The position numbers and the translations under genes were made by a program. The notes below the pieces were generated by a model that saw nothing but the letters and a program-made list of their open reading frames with translations, was not told where the DNA came from and searched no databases. Source: Thermococcus sp. (lineage in GTDB: Archaea; Methanobacteriota_B; Thermococci; Thermococcales; Thermococcaceae). Taken from it: a DNA stretch of 8,539 nucleotides. The stretch's first letter is position 1, and each line of letters begins with the position of its first letter. Location: positions 1 to 8,539 of the forward strand of contig JAGHBN010000141.1 in assembly GCA_021160985.1 (NCBI GenBank). The letters are read 5' to 3'. Below are positions 1-6,202 of the stretch, piece after piece.

Positions 1-690
1 CCTCTCAGAGGGGTCTTTTCTGCCGGTTATTGCACCTATGAAAGACTTCCTGGAGACACCCACAAGAATGGGCCGCCCAAAGATTTTGAGCATCTTGAGG
101 TTCGCCAGAACCTTTGAGTCCCACTCGTACCAGGGCGGCCACTCCGGGCGGAGGAAGCCTATCGCAGGATCTACCGCCACCTCCTCAACGCCGTACTCTT
201 CGGCTATTACGAGGCTCTCCTCGAGGAGGCCCACCACGGTGTGAACCGGGTCCTCGAATTCCCTCAAATTCCCGTGGGCGCAGACCACAACCGGGGCACC
301 GTACTCACCGGCCACCTCCGCCATCCTCAGGTCTCCCTTCAAACCGGTGACGTCGTTTACAATATCGGCCCCGGCCTTCAGCGCCTCCTCGGCGACTTTT
401 GCGCTCGTCGTGTCTATGCTAACCGGAACATCGACGCTGTCCTTAACCACTTTTACCGCCCAAACAGCCCTCCTTATTTCCTCTTTGAGCGGAATATTGG
501 TTTCAAGATATGGGGCCGTCGACTTTGCACCGATGTCTATGAACGCAGCGCCTTCTTCGACCATCCTAACAGCAGTCTCGGCTAAAGCCCTCTCATCGTT
601 CCTGACGCTCCCTTTGTAGAAGCTTTCCGGCGAAACGTTGATGACGCCCATTATCCGCGGCTCGCTCAGGTCAATCCCCGCGAACTTCAT
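1..690 (-). CDS. Dihydropteroate synthase-like protein (3' end outside window)
   Basis: The protein joins a pterin diphosphate to an aminobenzoate-type acceptor, an early step in making folate or a methanopterin-like C1 carrier in the cytoplasm. The visible 230 residues carry the DHPS TIM-barrel motifs in order: MGVINVSPESF (14-24, Asn18 for metal/diphosphate), IDIGAKST (51-58), SIDTT (91-95, Asp93 for the pterin), ADIVND (108-113, Asn112), VAVDPAIGF (171-179, Asp174) and LVGVSRKSFIG (209-219, Lys215). About 40-50 residues are probably missing at the left edge. The ATG at 690 is preceded by a GGTG element 7 bases away and the start overlaps the end of the upstream membrane gene by 20 bases, so the two are probably co-transcribed. 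The substrate loop reads GAKSTAP where bacterial enzymes have GGESTRPG, so the acceptor is probably not free pABA. The RFA-P synthase gene just across the divergent promoter suggests an RFA-type acceptor (inference). Family assignment is firm; substrate is not. Confidence 0.92.
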   Translation of the reverse strand, partial: MKFAGIDLSEPRIMGVINVSPESFYKGSVRNDERALAETAVRMVEEGAAFIDIGAKSTAPYLETNIPLKEEIRRAVWAVKVVKDSVDVPVSIDTTSAKVAEEALKAGADIVNDVTGLKGDLRMAEVAGEYGAPVVVCAHGNLREFEDPVHTVVGLLEESLVIAEEYGVEEVAVDPAIGFLRPEWPPWYEWDSKVLANLKMLKIFGRPILVGVSRKSFIGAITGRKDPSER

Positions 691-946
691 GACTCACACC
701 GACCTCGAGCTTTATTGCCATGAATAAAAAGGTTAGCGTGGCTATTAGGGTAGGCAGAAATGGGTCGACCTCAAAGTCGGGGGAATGCACAGCGACAGCG
801 AGAAGGCCGTTAACCGCGCTGAAACCTATCAGCACTCCCTCTTCGGTCACCTCGGCCTTGATCCTGTTGTCGAGGATGTGAAGGAGATAGGGCTCGGTCA
901 CGAGAGGTGCCAGGGTTATTATTCCAACCAGTCCCGTGAATATCAT
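671..946 (-). CDS. Small two-helix membrane protein, unknown function; 5' end unclear
   Basis: I do not recognise this protein. From the ATG at 946 it is 91 residues: a hydrophobic segment right at the N terminus (about 1-24), a polar middle (about 25-65), and a second hydrophobic segment (about 66-82, LPTLIATLTFLFMAI). It ends in a short charged tail. The hydrophobic layout supports this frame as the coding one. Its stop lies 20 bases inside the DHPS-like gene, suggesting an operon. The ATG at 946 has no ribosome binding site and begins directly in the membrane segment. Upstream in another frame, an ATG at 989 follows GGTGAT and a TATA-like box and reads MWKKITP. Removing one base of the GGG at 969-971 would fuse it to this frame (MWKKITPWTPLYVLM), giving about 105 residues. 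A frameshift or sequence error at the 5' end is therefore likely. Confidence 0.62.
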   Translation of the reverse strand: MIFTGLVGIITLAPLVTEPYLLHILDNRIKAEVTEEGVLIGFSAVNGLLAVAVHSPDFEVDPFLPTLIATLTFLFMAIKLEVGVSHEVRGD

Positions 947-1016
947 GAGGACATAGAGGGGAGTCCAAGGGCGTTATCTTCTTCCACATTATCACCGCAG
1001 GATGTAACAATGGAGA

Positions 1017-1026
1017 TACTTAAAAG
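1017..1026 (-). promoter_or_regulatory. Candidate TATA box for the membrane protein / DHPS operon
   Basis: Read on the minus strand this is CTTTTAAGTA. Its centre is about 26 bases upstream of about 995, which would place transcription start just before the ATG at 989 and its GGTGAT element (991-996). This fits a true gene start at 989 rather than 946. The assignment rests on spacing and composition only. Confidence 0.45.
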
Positions 1027-1038
1027 TTTTGCCAACCG

Positions 1039-1046
1039 TTAAAAAT
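1039..1046 (+). promoter_or_regulatory. Candidate TATA box for the RFA-P synthase / AGOG operon
   Basis: TTAAAAAT lies about 26 bases upstream of 1066-1070, giving a very short leader that holds the GGTGGTG ribosome binding site (1066-1072) before the ATG at 1076. A second A/T-rich element at 1019-1026 could serve instead and would overlap the TATA box of the divergent operon. The upstream BRE is weak, so the exact element is uncertain. Confidence 0.4.
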
Positions 1047-1075
1047 CGAAAGCCCAACTTTCAATGGTGGTGTTC

Positions 1076-2044
1076 ATGATAATCCGTACTCCTAGGAGGC
1101 TTCACCTGGGACTTATAGACCCCTCTGCCACATTCGGAAGGCGCTTCGGGAGCCTGGGGATTGCCCTCGAAGGTGGCTACGAGGTTAAAATCGTTGAAGG
1201 CGAGACCATGAAAGTGGTTGCTGAGGGAGAGGATGTAAAGACCATAGAAAAAACTGTCAAAAGGATGAACCTCAAATACAGCACCGGTGTGAACTTTCTG
1301 ATTGAGGTCAAAAAAAGCATTCCCCGGCACGTTGGCCTCGGCTCAACCACGCAGCTGACACTCGCAACTGCCGTCGGGATAGCGAGGCTCAGAAACCTGA
1401 AAGTCAGCATAGAGGAACTTGCGGAGCATCTCAAAAGGGGCAGAAACAGCGGTACGGGGATATACGCTTTCAAATACGGCGGCTTCGTAGTTGACGGTGG
1501 GGTCAAGGAGGGAATACCTCCCCTGATCTTCAGGGAAGAGTTCCCGGAAGAGTGGGGGTTTTTGCTTGTGATACCTGAACTCAGGCCGGGGCCGGATGAG
1601 GAGGAAGAAAAACCCCTTATGGACGCGGTTATCGGAAGGACTGACGTTGCCATGGAGATAAGCCACAGAATTCTGCTCGGCCTCCTGCCGGCACTCAAAG
1701 AAAGAGACGTGAAGACATTCGGCGAGCACCTCTCCGCGATACAGCAGCTCGTCGGCAAACACTTTGAAGCGTATCAGGGGGGAGAGTTCAGGGAAGACGT
1801 CAAGCTAATCCTCGACTGGCTCAACGAAAACACTTACGGCGCAGGCCAGAGCTCCTGGGGGCCGACCGTTTACGGTCTGATACGGAGGGGGGAGTTCCGG
1901 AGGCTCAGCGTAGAACTCTATGACTATCTCCGGGAGCATGGCATAAAGGCCAATATCGAGCTTGGCACCCCAAGGAACAGGGGGGCCGATGTGGTGAGCG
2001 AGAACGTCTTCCTAGAAAGGCTGATACGGAGCGTGGCAGGGTGA
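1076..2044 (+). CDS. Beta-ribofuranosylaminobenzene 5'-phosphate (RFA-P) synthase, GHMP superfamily
   Basis: RFA-P synthase condenses p-aminobenzoate with PRPP, releasing CO2 and pyrophosphate, and commits to methanopterin-type cofactors. The 322-residue protein has the N-terminal TPRRLHLGL strand, the GHMP motif GLGSTTQLTLATA (87-99, usually GLGSSTA), a GRNSGTGIYAF segment (122-132), and the C-terminal GAGQSSWGPTVYGL motif (255-268) typical of this family. Length fits the family. I chose the ATG at 1076 because GGTGGTG sits just upstream of it; the in-frame ATG at 1064 would lie before or at the expected transcription start. It is divergent from the DHPS-like gene and overlaps the next gene by GTGA. 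In a non-methanogen the product presumably feeds a modified folate rather than true methanopterin (inference; Thermococcales are known to use modified folates). Other GHMP kinases are less likely because of the C-terminal motif. Confidence 0.9.
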   Translation: MIIRTPRRLHLGLIDPSATFGRRFGSLGIALEGGYEVKIVEGETMKVVAEGEDVKTIEKTVKRMNLKYSTGVNFLIEVKKSIPRHVGLGSTTQLTLATAVGIARLRNLKVSIEELAEHLKRGRNSGTGIYAFKYGGFVVDGGVKEGIPPLIFREEFPEEWGFLLVIPELRPGPDEEEEKPLMDAVIGRTDVAMEISHRILLGLLPALKERDVKTFGEHLSAIQQLVGKHFEAYQGGEFREDVKLILDWLNENTYGAGQSSWGPTVYGLIRRGEFRRLSVELYDYLREHGIKANIELGTPRNRGADVVSENVFLERLIRSVAG

Positions 2045-2832
2045 CGCTCGACCGCTTCTTGAAGGCAGAATACAGACAGAATGATGAAAAGGTTCAGCGC
2101 CTCGTTGAAATCTTAGGCGGGCTCGGCCTCGACTGTGCGAAAACCATCGAGGAGAAGGTTGACCTGCAGTTCGACGCGCTCAAAAACCTCCGGGAAAATC
2201 TCAAGAACGACGAGCTCTTTATCAAGCTCGTTATTGCCAACGCACTCGCCAGCTACCAGCTCAGCGGGAAGGGCGAGGACTGGTGGTGGGAGTTCTCAAG
2301 GTATTTCTCTGAAAACCCGCCGGAGGGGGGCATTGCCGAGGCTTATGCGGGGTTCCTTCCGAAATCCAGGACTAACAGGCGCCTCGTTGTGGGGAAGCTC
2401 AAGCGGCTCGAAAAGCTTGAGCCGTTCCTTGAGGGGCTTTCTCTCGAAGACTTGAGAGAGTACTACTTCGAAGGAATGGAGCGCCTCCGCGATGAGCTTG
2501 CCAGGATTCTTGGCTCAAGGAGGAGCGCAAAAACCATCGTCTTTGCGGTGAAGATGTTCGGCTACGCGGGGAGGATAGTCTTTGGCGAGTTCGTGCCGTA
2601 TCCAATGGCCATCGAGATACCTGACGACGTGAGGATAAACGCCTACACGAAGCGCTTTACCAGCGAGCCGCCGGTGAGCTTCTGGGCCAGGATAGGCCGG
2701 GAAGTTGGGATCCCGCCCCTCCACATCGATTCGATACTGTGGCCCGTTCTCGGCGGAAAGGAAGAAGCCCTCAGACGGTTAAAGAGATACTGTCCAGAAT
2801 GGGAGGAGATTGTAAAGCTGGCCTCTCTTTGA
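2041..2832 (+). CDS. Archaeal 8-oxoguanine DNA glycosylase/AP lyase (AGOG)
   Basis: AGOG removes 8-oxoguanine from DNA and cleaves the backbone by beta-elimination, starting base excision repair. The 263-residue, mainly helical protein matches the AGOG branch of the helix-hairpin-helix glycosylases. From memory, the Pyrobaculum enzyme uses Lys140 and Asp172, 32 residues apart. Here Lys164 (RRSAKTIVFAVKMFGYAGR, 160-178) and Asp196 (IPDDVRINAYTKRF, 193-206) have the same spacing and sit in the expected motifs. The GTG at 2041 overlaps the RFA-P synthase stop as GTGA, so translation is probably coupled; no alternative in-frame ATG is near. No separate promoter is visible. The pairing with a pterin gene has no obvious biochemical link. 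Identity is confident from the motifs and overall length. Confidence 0.88.
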   Translation: MTLDRFLKAEYRQNDEKVQRLVEILGGLGLDCAKTIEEKVDLQFDALKNLRENLKNDELFIKLVIANALASYQLSGKGEDWWWEFSRYFSENPPEGGIAEAYAGFLPKSRTNRRLVVGKLKRLEKLEPFLEGLSLEDLREYYFEGMERLRDELARILGSRRSAKTIVFAVKMFGYAGRIVFGEFVPYPMAIEIPDDVRINAYTKRFTSEPPVSFWARIGREVGIPPLHIDSILWPVLGGKEEALRRLKRYCPEWEEIVKLASL

Positions 2833-2845
2833 GCTTGTTCTGGAA

Positions 2846-2864
2846 CCCAAAAGACTTAAATATG
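2846..2864 (+). promoter_or_regulatory. Archaeal promoter (BRE + TATA) inside the 2833-3070 gap
   Basis: CCCAAAAGA followed by CTTAAATATG is one of the best BRE/TATA matches in the window. It predicts transcription start near 2881-2886, 180 bases before the transporter genes. It lies just past the AGOG stop. It may drive a small transcript or give the ABC operon a long leader. Confidence 0.5.
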
Positions 2865-2888
2865 TCGACATCAACTATACCTCGGAGT

Positions 2889-2900
2889 TCGATGCATCGA
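2889..2900. promoter_or_regulatory. 12-bp perfect palindrome TCGATGCATCGA, candidate operator
   Basis: The palindrome sits a few bases downstream of the transcription start predicted from the 2846-2864 promoter. It is flanked by CCTCG (2880-2884) and CGAGG (2898-2902), which could extend pairing. This placement is where a dimeric repressor would block initiation. It does not match the Thermococcales regulator sites I know (TrmBL1, Phr, SurR). Confidence 0.35.
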
Positions 2901-2988
2901 GGTGAAATGTATGGTGGGAGGTATTATAACTGCCGGTGGAGCTTTGAACAACAACGGCCCGGAGGCACCATGGCTTCAACTCAATGGG

Positions 2989-3001
2989 CAAAGTTTTTAT
3001 A
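2989..3001 (+). promoter_or_regulatory. Promoter (BRE + TATA) of the ABC transporter operon
   Basis: GCAAAG followed by TTTTTATA (2994-3001) predicts transcription start at about 3022-3027. That leaves a leader of about 45 bases ending in GGGGGT (3059-3064), 6 bases before the ATG at 3071. Confidence 0.5.
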
Positions 3002-3012
3002 CTCTCTATGTT

Positions 3013-3036
3013 AGTCGTAGTTCGAGTGGGACGACT
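3013..3036. promoter_or_regulatory. Inverted repeat AGTCGT-N12-ACGACT at the predicted start site, candidate operator
   Basis: Two perfect 6-base arms (3013-3018 and 3031-3036) flank the predicted transcription start of the transporter operon. An overlapping repeat TGGGA (3027-3031) / TCCCA (3039-3043) is also present, so an RNA hairpin is an alternative. The position suggests repression of the transporter by a dimeric regulator. This is inference from symmetry and spacing. Confidence 0.35.
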
Positions 3037-3070
3037 CATCCCATATCACAATTAATAAGGGGGTATGTGT

Positions 3071-3937
3071 ATGCTCTGGGGATTCCAGCTTGAATTTAAG
3101 CAGAGCCTTCGAACCAAGAAGCTATGGGTTATTATGGGTATTATGGCGCTTCTTTACATTCCCGTCTTTTACATCATAAAGCGTTTTGGAGGCCAGGACC
3201 TGACCGCCGAAGCCGCCATGACCTTCCTAATACAGTTCGTCACAGGCACAGCGGGCTTCTTCATTGGGATACTCGCACTCCTGATGGGTGCCACTGCAAT
3301 AAACAGCGAGATAGAGAAGGGAACGCTGCGCGTTGCAATGAGCAAGCCCATAAAGAGGCTGGCCTATATAGGGGGCAAGTTCCTTGCGCACTCCGTGGTA
3401 CTCCTCATCGCCCTGCTCCTATCGACTCTAATCGGCGTGCTGGGGGTTGTCTACCTTGGGGCCCCCCTCAGCGGGCAGCTTGTGGAGGATGTCCTCCTGC
3501 TGAACATGCTTCTCCTACTGGCAATGATCCAGCTCGTCGCCCTGGGGTACATCCTCTCCACCGTCATCAAGTCCTCCAGCTCTGCCCTGGGAGCGGCCCT
3601 GGTTCTGGCCTTCGTGATGTTTCTAATCGTGCCAAACATAGTGAGCTACATGGTCTATAAAGAGGCAATGGACAGCCCCAATCCCAGTATGAGCGATATA
3701 GAACAGCTGCAGAAAGATTACACCACCAAATACCTCTTCTACGTGCCCACTTCCCAGGTAGGAGTAATCACAAGCGACGTTGGGGCCTCCAGCGACCCAG
3801 ACATGGAGAATCTTGAATACAACGGCATGACTTACGCAATAAGACACAACCTCGTAAACTTTGGGATAATCGTCGGAATGACCCTCGTATACCTAATAGT
3901 CGGATTTTACAGGTTTACCAGAATGGACTTGAGGTGA
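3071..3937 (+). CDS. ABC-2 type transporter permease
   Basis: This is the membrane subunit of an ABC transporter, pairing with the ATPase encoded next. The 288-residue protein has about six membrane segments: roughly residues 19-38, 51-77, 98-124, 137-161, 170-194 and 262-280. The segment INSEIEKGTLRVAMSKPIKR (77-96) is the charged coupling stretch typical of the ABC-2/NosY group, facing the ATPase. Between the last two segments lies a polar loop of about 65 residues, probably on the outer side. I chose the ATG at 3071 because GGGGGT ends 6 bases upstream; the in-frame ATG at 3065 directly abuts that element. The stop is 5 bases before the ATPase start. Substrate cannot be told from sequence; ABC-2 systems of this type export drugs, ions or lipids, or act in copper-enzyme maturation. 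Confidence 0.85.
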   Translation: MLWGFQLEFKQSLRTKKLWVIMGIMALLYIPVFYIIKRFGGQDLTAEAAMTFLIQFVTGTAGFFIGILALLMGATAINSEIEKGTLRVAMSKPIKRLAYIGGKFLAHSVVLLIALLLSTLIGVLGVVYLGAPLSGQLVEDVLLLNMLLLLAMIQLVALGYILSTVIKSSSSALGAALVLAFVMFLIVPNIVSYMVYKEAMDSPNPSMSDIEQLQKDYTTKYLFYVPTSQVGVITSDVGASSDPDMENLEYNGMTYAIRHNLVNFGIIVGMTLVYLIVGFYRFTRMDLR

Positions 3938-3942
3938 TGCTC

Positions 3943-4860
3943 ATGTTGAGGATTGAGAATCTCGTGAAGGTTTATAAGGATGTGCGCGCTCTGGACAGGC
4001 TCAATCTTGAGGTCAAGCCAGGGCAAGTGTACGGTTTCCTCGGCCCGAACGGTGCCGGGAAGAGCACGACAATACTGAGCCTCCTTGGCCTCGTCTTTCC
4101 CCAAGAGGGCAGAATAGAACTCCTCGGCGAGGAAGTCTTCCAGAACGGAAGGTTCGACGAGGGTAAGCTCGTTAAGGCAAAAGCCAGAATCGGCTACATG
4201 CCGGAGCACGCCACCCTCTGGGAGTTCCTCACCCCAATGCAGACCCTCGATGTTATTGGGGAGGCTTTTGGAATTCCAAAGACTGAGAGGGGAAAGCGTG
4301 CTAAGGAGCTTCTCCAGCTCGTCAACCTGTGGGAGGTCAGGGACAAAAAGGTCGGTAAGTTCTCCAAGGGCATGCGCCAGCGCCTTCTGCTCGCTCAAGC
4401 GCTCATTAACGACCCCGACCTGCTGATTCTGGACGAGCCAATGACCGGTTTGGACCCGAAGGGTATTGCAGAATTCAAGGAGATTATCAGGGAACAGAGG
4501 AAGGCTGGAAAAACCGTCTTCTTCTCAAGCCATATCCTCGCGCACGTTGAGGAGGTCTGCGATACGGTTGGTGTCATAGTGAAGGGTAAACTCCGCGTTG
4601 AGGGTAACCTTGACAACATCAAGCGCGAGTTTCTGAGGAAGGCTGGCTACACAATCGTGCTCGAGACGAACAAGCCAGTTGACTTCAGCGGCACTGAATG
4701 GAATGTCACACCCCTCGGAGAGGCCAAGTATAGGATAGTTGCACCAAAAGACGTCAGGGAAGAAGTTCACGATTTCGTCGCTTCACAGGGTGTCAAAATA
4801 CTCGCAATGCAGGTCAAAGAACCCAGCCTCGAAGAAATCTTCCTTAAAATGGTGGAGTGA
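3943..4860 (+). CDS. ABC transporter ATP-binding protein (ABC-2 / CcmA-NatA type)
   Basis: This cytoplasmic ATPase powers the permease encoded just upstream. The 305-residue protein has Walker A GPNGAGKST (34-42), a Q-loop region IGYMPE (83-88), signature FSKGMRQRL (140-148, in place of LSGGQ), Walker B LLILDEP (160-166), D-loop TGLDP and the switch histidine in SSHILAHVEE (His197). The last 90 or so residues form the C-terminal extension usual for this group. I chose the ATG at 3943 because GAGGTGA at 3931-3937 lies 5 bases before it; GTG 3934 and ATG 3937 overlap that site. The gene ends 3 bases from the convergent UbiD-family gene. All ATPase motifs look intact, so the subunit should be active. 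Confidence 0.93.
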   Translation: MLRIENLVKVYKDVRALDRLNLEVKPGQVYGFLGPNGAGKSTTILSLLGLVFPQEGRIELLGEEVFQNGRFDEGKLVKAKARIGYMPEHATLWEFLTPMQTLDVIGEAFGIPKTERGKRAKELLQLVNLWEVRDKKVGKFSKGMRQRLLLAQALINDPDLLILDEPMTGLDPKGIAEFKEIIREQRKAGKTVFFSSHILAHVEEVCDTVGVIVKGKLRVEGNLDNIKREFLRKAGYTIVLETNKPVDFSGTEWNVTPLGEAKYRIVAPKDVREEVHDFVASQGVKILAMQVKEPSLEEIFLKMVE

Positions 4861-4863
4861 GGG

Positions 4864-6129
4864 CTAAACCCTCGCCCTCTCAAACTCCTCTTTTCTTTCC
4901 AGCGGCTTCGTCGCGTCAATGCCCCACTTCGTCGTGAGGCTTTTCTCGGCGGAGGGGTCGAGGGAGCTGCCACGGGCGTTGGGGACTATCACGAGGTCTC
5001 TATCCGCCTGGAAGCGCGTCGCTATCGCCCACTCAACCTCGCGGTCGTCGTAGATGTTAATATCCTCGTCAACGACAACCACGTGCTTCAGGCTCGGGTG
5101 GCCCGCAAAGGCGGCAAGAATAGCGTTCTTGCCGTCGCCGTCGTGCTGTTTGGTTATGCTAACAACGGCGTGGAGCCACATTGCACCGCCCTCAGTCAGC
5201 CTCACTCCGTGAACCTTTGGCACGACGCGCTTGACGCTCGCGTAAATCTGGGGCTCCTTGGGGAGGCCCATCAGCATGAAGTGCTCATAGCCTCCGGGCA
5301 GGAGGGCGTGGAATATCGGCTCGTCCACGTGGTACATGCGCTCAAACACGACGAGCGGCTGCTTCCTCACGTAGTCGTAGGTTCCGGTTATGTCAACAAA
5401 CGGGCCCTCATCAACCAGCTCGGGAGTTATCCTTGCCTCGAAGACGAACTCGCTCTCGACAGGGACGGGTATTCCGCCAACCTCACCGACCTCAAGCGGT
5501 TTTCCAAAGGCCATTTCACTCAGCTTTGAGGCTATCTCAAGCTCGCTCACGCCGTAGGCCACGCTGGTTGCCCCAGCCAGGAGCAGGTGAATTGGATTTC
5601 CTACAACTATCCTGACGTCCAGCTCCTCCCCGCGCTCGGCCTTGTCCTTCCACATGGCGTGGAGGTGCCTGGGGACGAGCCTTATGGCGACGGTTTTCTC
5701 GTCCCTCACCATCATCCTGTGGAAGGACATGTTGACGAAGCCGTTTTCATCTTTAGCTATCACCATGGCGGAGGTGAAGTACTGGCCGCCGTCCTTCGGG
5801 TAGTACTTTGGAATTGGGAGCTCCGTCAGCGAGAAGTCACGCGTGGAGTTCTTCAGAAACGGTGCGACCTCGACGGTTCTGTAGGGCGAGGGGCCCTCCA
5901 TGGCTTCAGCCAGGATGCGTATGAGCTTTTCCTTCTCAGTGTTCAGAAAAGAGGCTATCCTCTCGCGGGTGCTCCATATGTTGCCCGCCACCTTCCAGCC
6001 GTCCACATCCTCGAAAAGGACGGGTCTGTCCTTGTACTTGAGAAGACAACGGGTTATTCCCAGCTCCTTGCTCACGGGCTCCCTTATGACAACCAAGTCA
6101 TCAAAGGTTTGAAGGATATCCCTCAGCAT
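4864..6129 (-). CDS. UbiD-family prenylated-FMN decarboxylase, probable anhydromevalonate phosphate decarboxylase
   Basis: UbiD enzymes decarboxylate unsaturated acids using prenylated FMN made by UbiX. Archaea of this kind lack ubiquinone; a UbiD homologue is known to act on trans-anhydromevalonate 5-phosphate in the archaeal mevalonate pathway to isoprenoid lipids. That is the likeliest role here (inference). The 421-residue protein shows NMSFHRMM (133-140), where Asn133 and Arg138 have the spacing of the metal-binding Asn and catalytic Arg of fungal Fdc1. It also has RHLH (154-157, likely metal histidine), VGNPIHLLLAGA (176-187), ESEFVFEA (225-232) and EGPFVDITGTYD (241-252). I chose the ATG at 6129 because GGGTGGTAGT directly precedes it; an in-frame extension to 6267 would run through the promoter into the helicase gene. 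No UbiX gene lies nearby. A role on an aromatic acid cannot be excluded. Confidence 0.85.
   Translation of the reverse strand: MLRDILQTFDDLVVIREPVSKELGITRCLLKYKDRPVLFEDVDGWKVAGNIWSTRERIASFLNTEKEKLIRILAEAMEGPSPYRTVEVAPFLKNSTRDFSLTELPIPKYYPKDGGQYFTSAMVIAKDENGFVNMSFHRMMVRDEKTVAIRLVPRHLHAMWKDKAERGEELDVRIVVGNPIHLLLAGATSVAYGVSELEIASKLSEMAFGKPLEVGEVGGIPVPVESEFVFEARITPELVDEGPFVDITGTYDYVRKQPLVVFERMYHVDEPIFHALLPGGYEHFMLMGLPKEPQIYASVKRVVPKVHGVRLTEGGAMWLHAVVSITKQHDGDGKNAILAAFAGHPSLKHVVVVDEDINIYDDREVEWAIATRFQADRDLVIVPNARGSSLDPSAEKSLTTKWGIDATKPLERKEEFERARV
4888..4900 (+). terminator. Possible pyrimidine-rich terminator of the ABC operon
   Basis: CTCTTTTCTTTCC starts 28 bases after the ATPase stop, inside the 3' end of the convergent UbiD-family gene, where it encodes the ERKEE residues. 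Archaeal termination favours oligo-T on the coding strand. The longest run here is only four Ts, so this is a weak candidate. Confidence 0.25.
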
Positions 6130-6153
6130 ACTACCACCCCGACCCTTTCTTCC

Positions 6154-6174
6154 AAAAGGGCTATAAAGCCTTTT
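6154..6174. promoter_or_regulatory. Shared bidirectional TATA region, near palindrome
   Basis: The core GGCTATAAAGCC (6159-6170) is an inverted repeat around ATAA, flanked by AAAAG on the left and TTTT on the right; one extra G on the left breaks full symmetry. Read rightward it gives CCAAAAGG plus CTATAAAG. Read leftward it gives GGAAAAAGG plus CTTTATAG. Both are good BRE/TATA pairs. Predicted starts are about 6139 (leftward, about 10 bases before the ubiD-type ATG) and about 6190 (rightward, 7-13 bases before the helicase ATGs). One TBP site probably serves both genes. Confidence 0.6.
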
Positions 6175-6202
6175 TCCAGACTTGCTTTGATTGGCCATGC
6201 CC

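Larger units (their letters stand above)
2833..3070. other. Non-coding stretch with two promoters, dyad elements and a possible small gene
   Basis: This 238-base gap is long for such a compact region. It holds a promoter-like element at 2846-2864, a 12-base palindrome at 2889-2900, and GAGGTGA (2899-2905) spaced 5 bases before an ATG at 2911. A second BRE/TATA at 2989-3001 and an inverted repeat at 3013-3036 follow. The ATG at 2911 opens a 60-residue frame that ends at 3093 inside the permease gene; another frame from the ATG at 2907 gives 35 residues. Neither resembles a family I know, and neither has convincing composition. A short RNA of about 115 bases, from about 2885 to the T run at 2994-2998, is equally possible. 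Confidence 0.5.

Noticed and set aside
1064..1075. Upstream ATG at 1064 as the start of RFA-P synthase
   Set aside because: It overlaps the GGTGGTG ribosome binding site of the ATG at 1076 and lies at or before the expected transcription start.
1177..1758. Long minus-strand open frame (193 codons) opposite RFA-P synthase
   Set aside because: Ser/Pro-rich low-complexity product with no motif, antisense to a well-supported gene.
2081..2087. ATGATGA resembling the C box of a C/D guide RNA
   Set aside because: No CTGA D box at the right distance, and it lies inside the AGOG coding sequence.
2907..3014. 35-codon frame from the ATG at 2907 as a real gene
   Set aside because: It sits only 1 base after GAGGTGA and its product has no recognisable composition; the frame from 2911 is better placed but also unproven.
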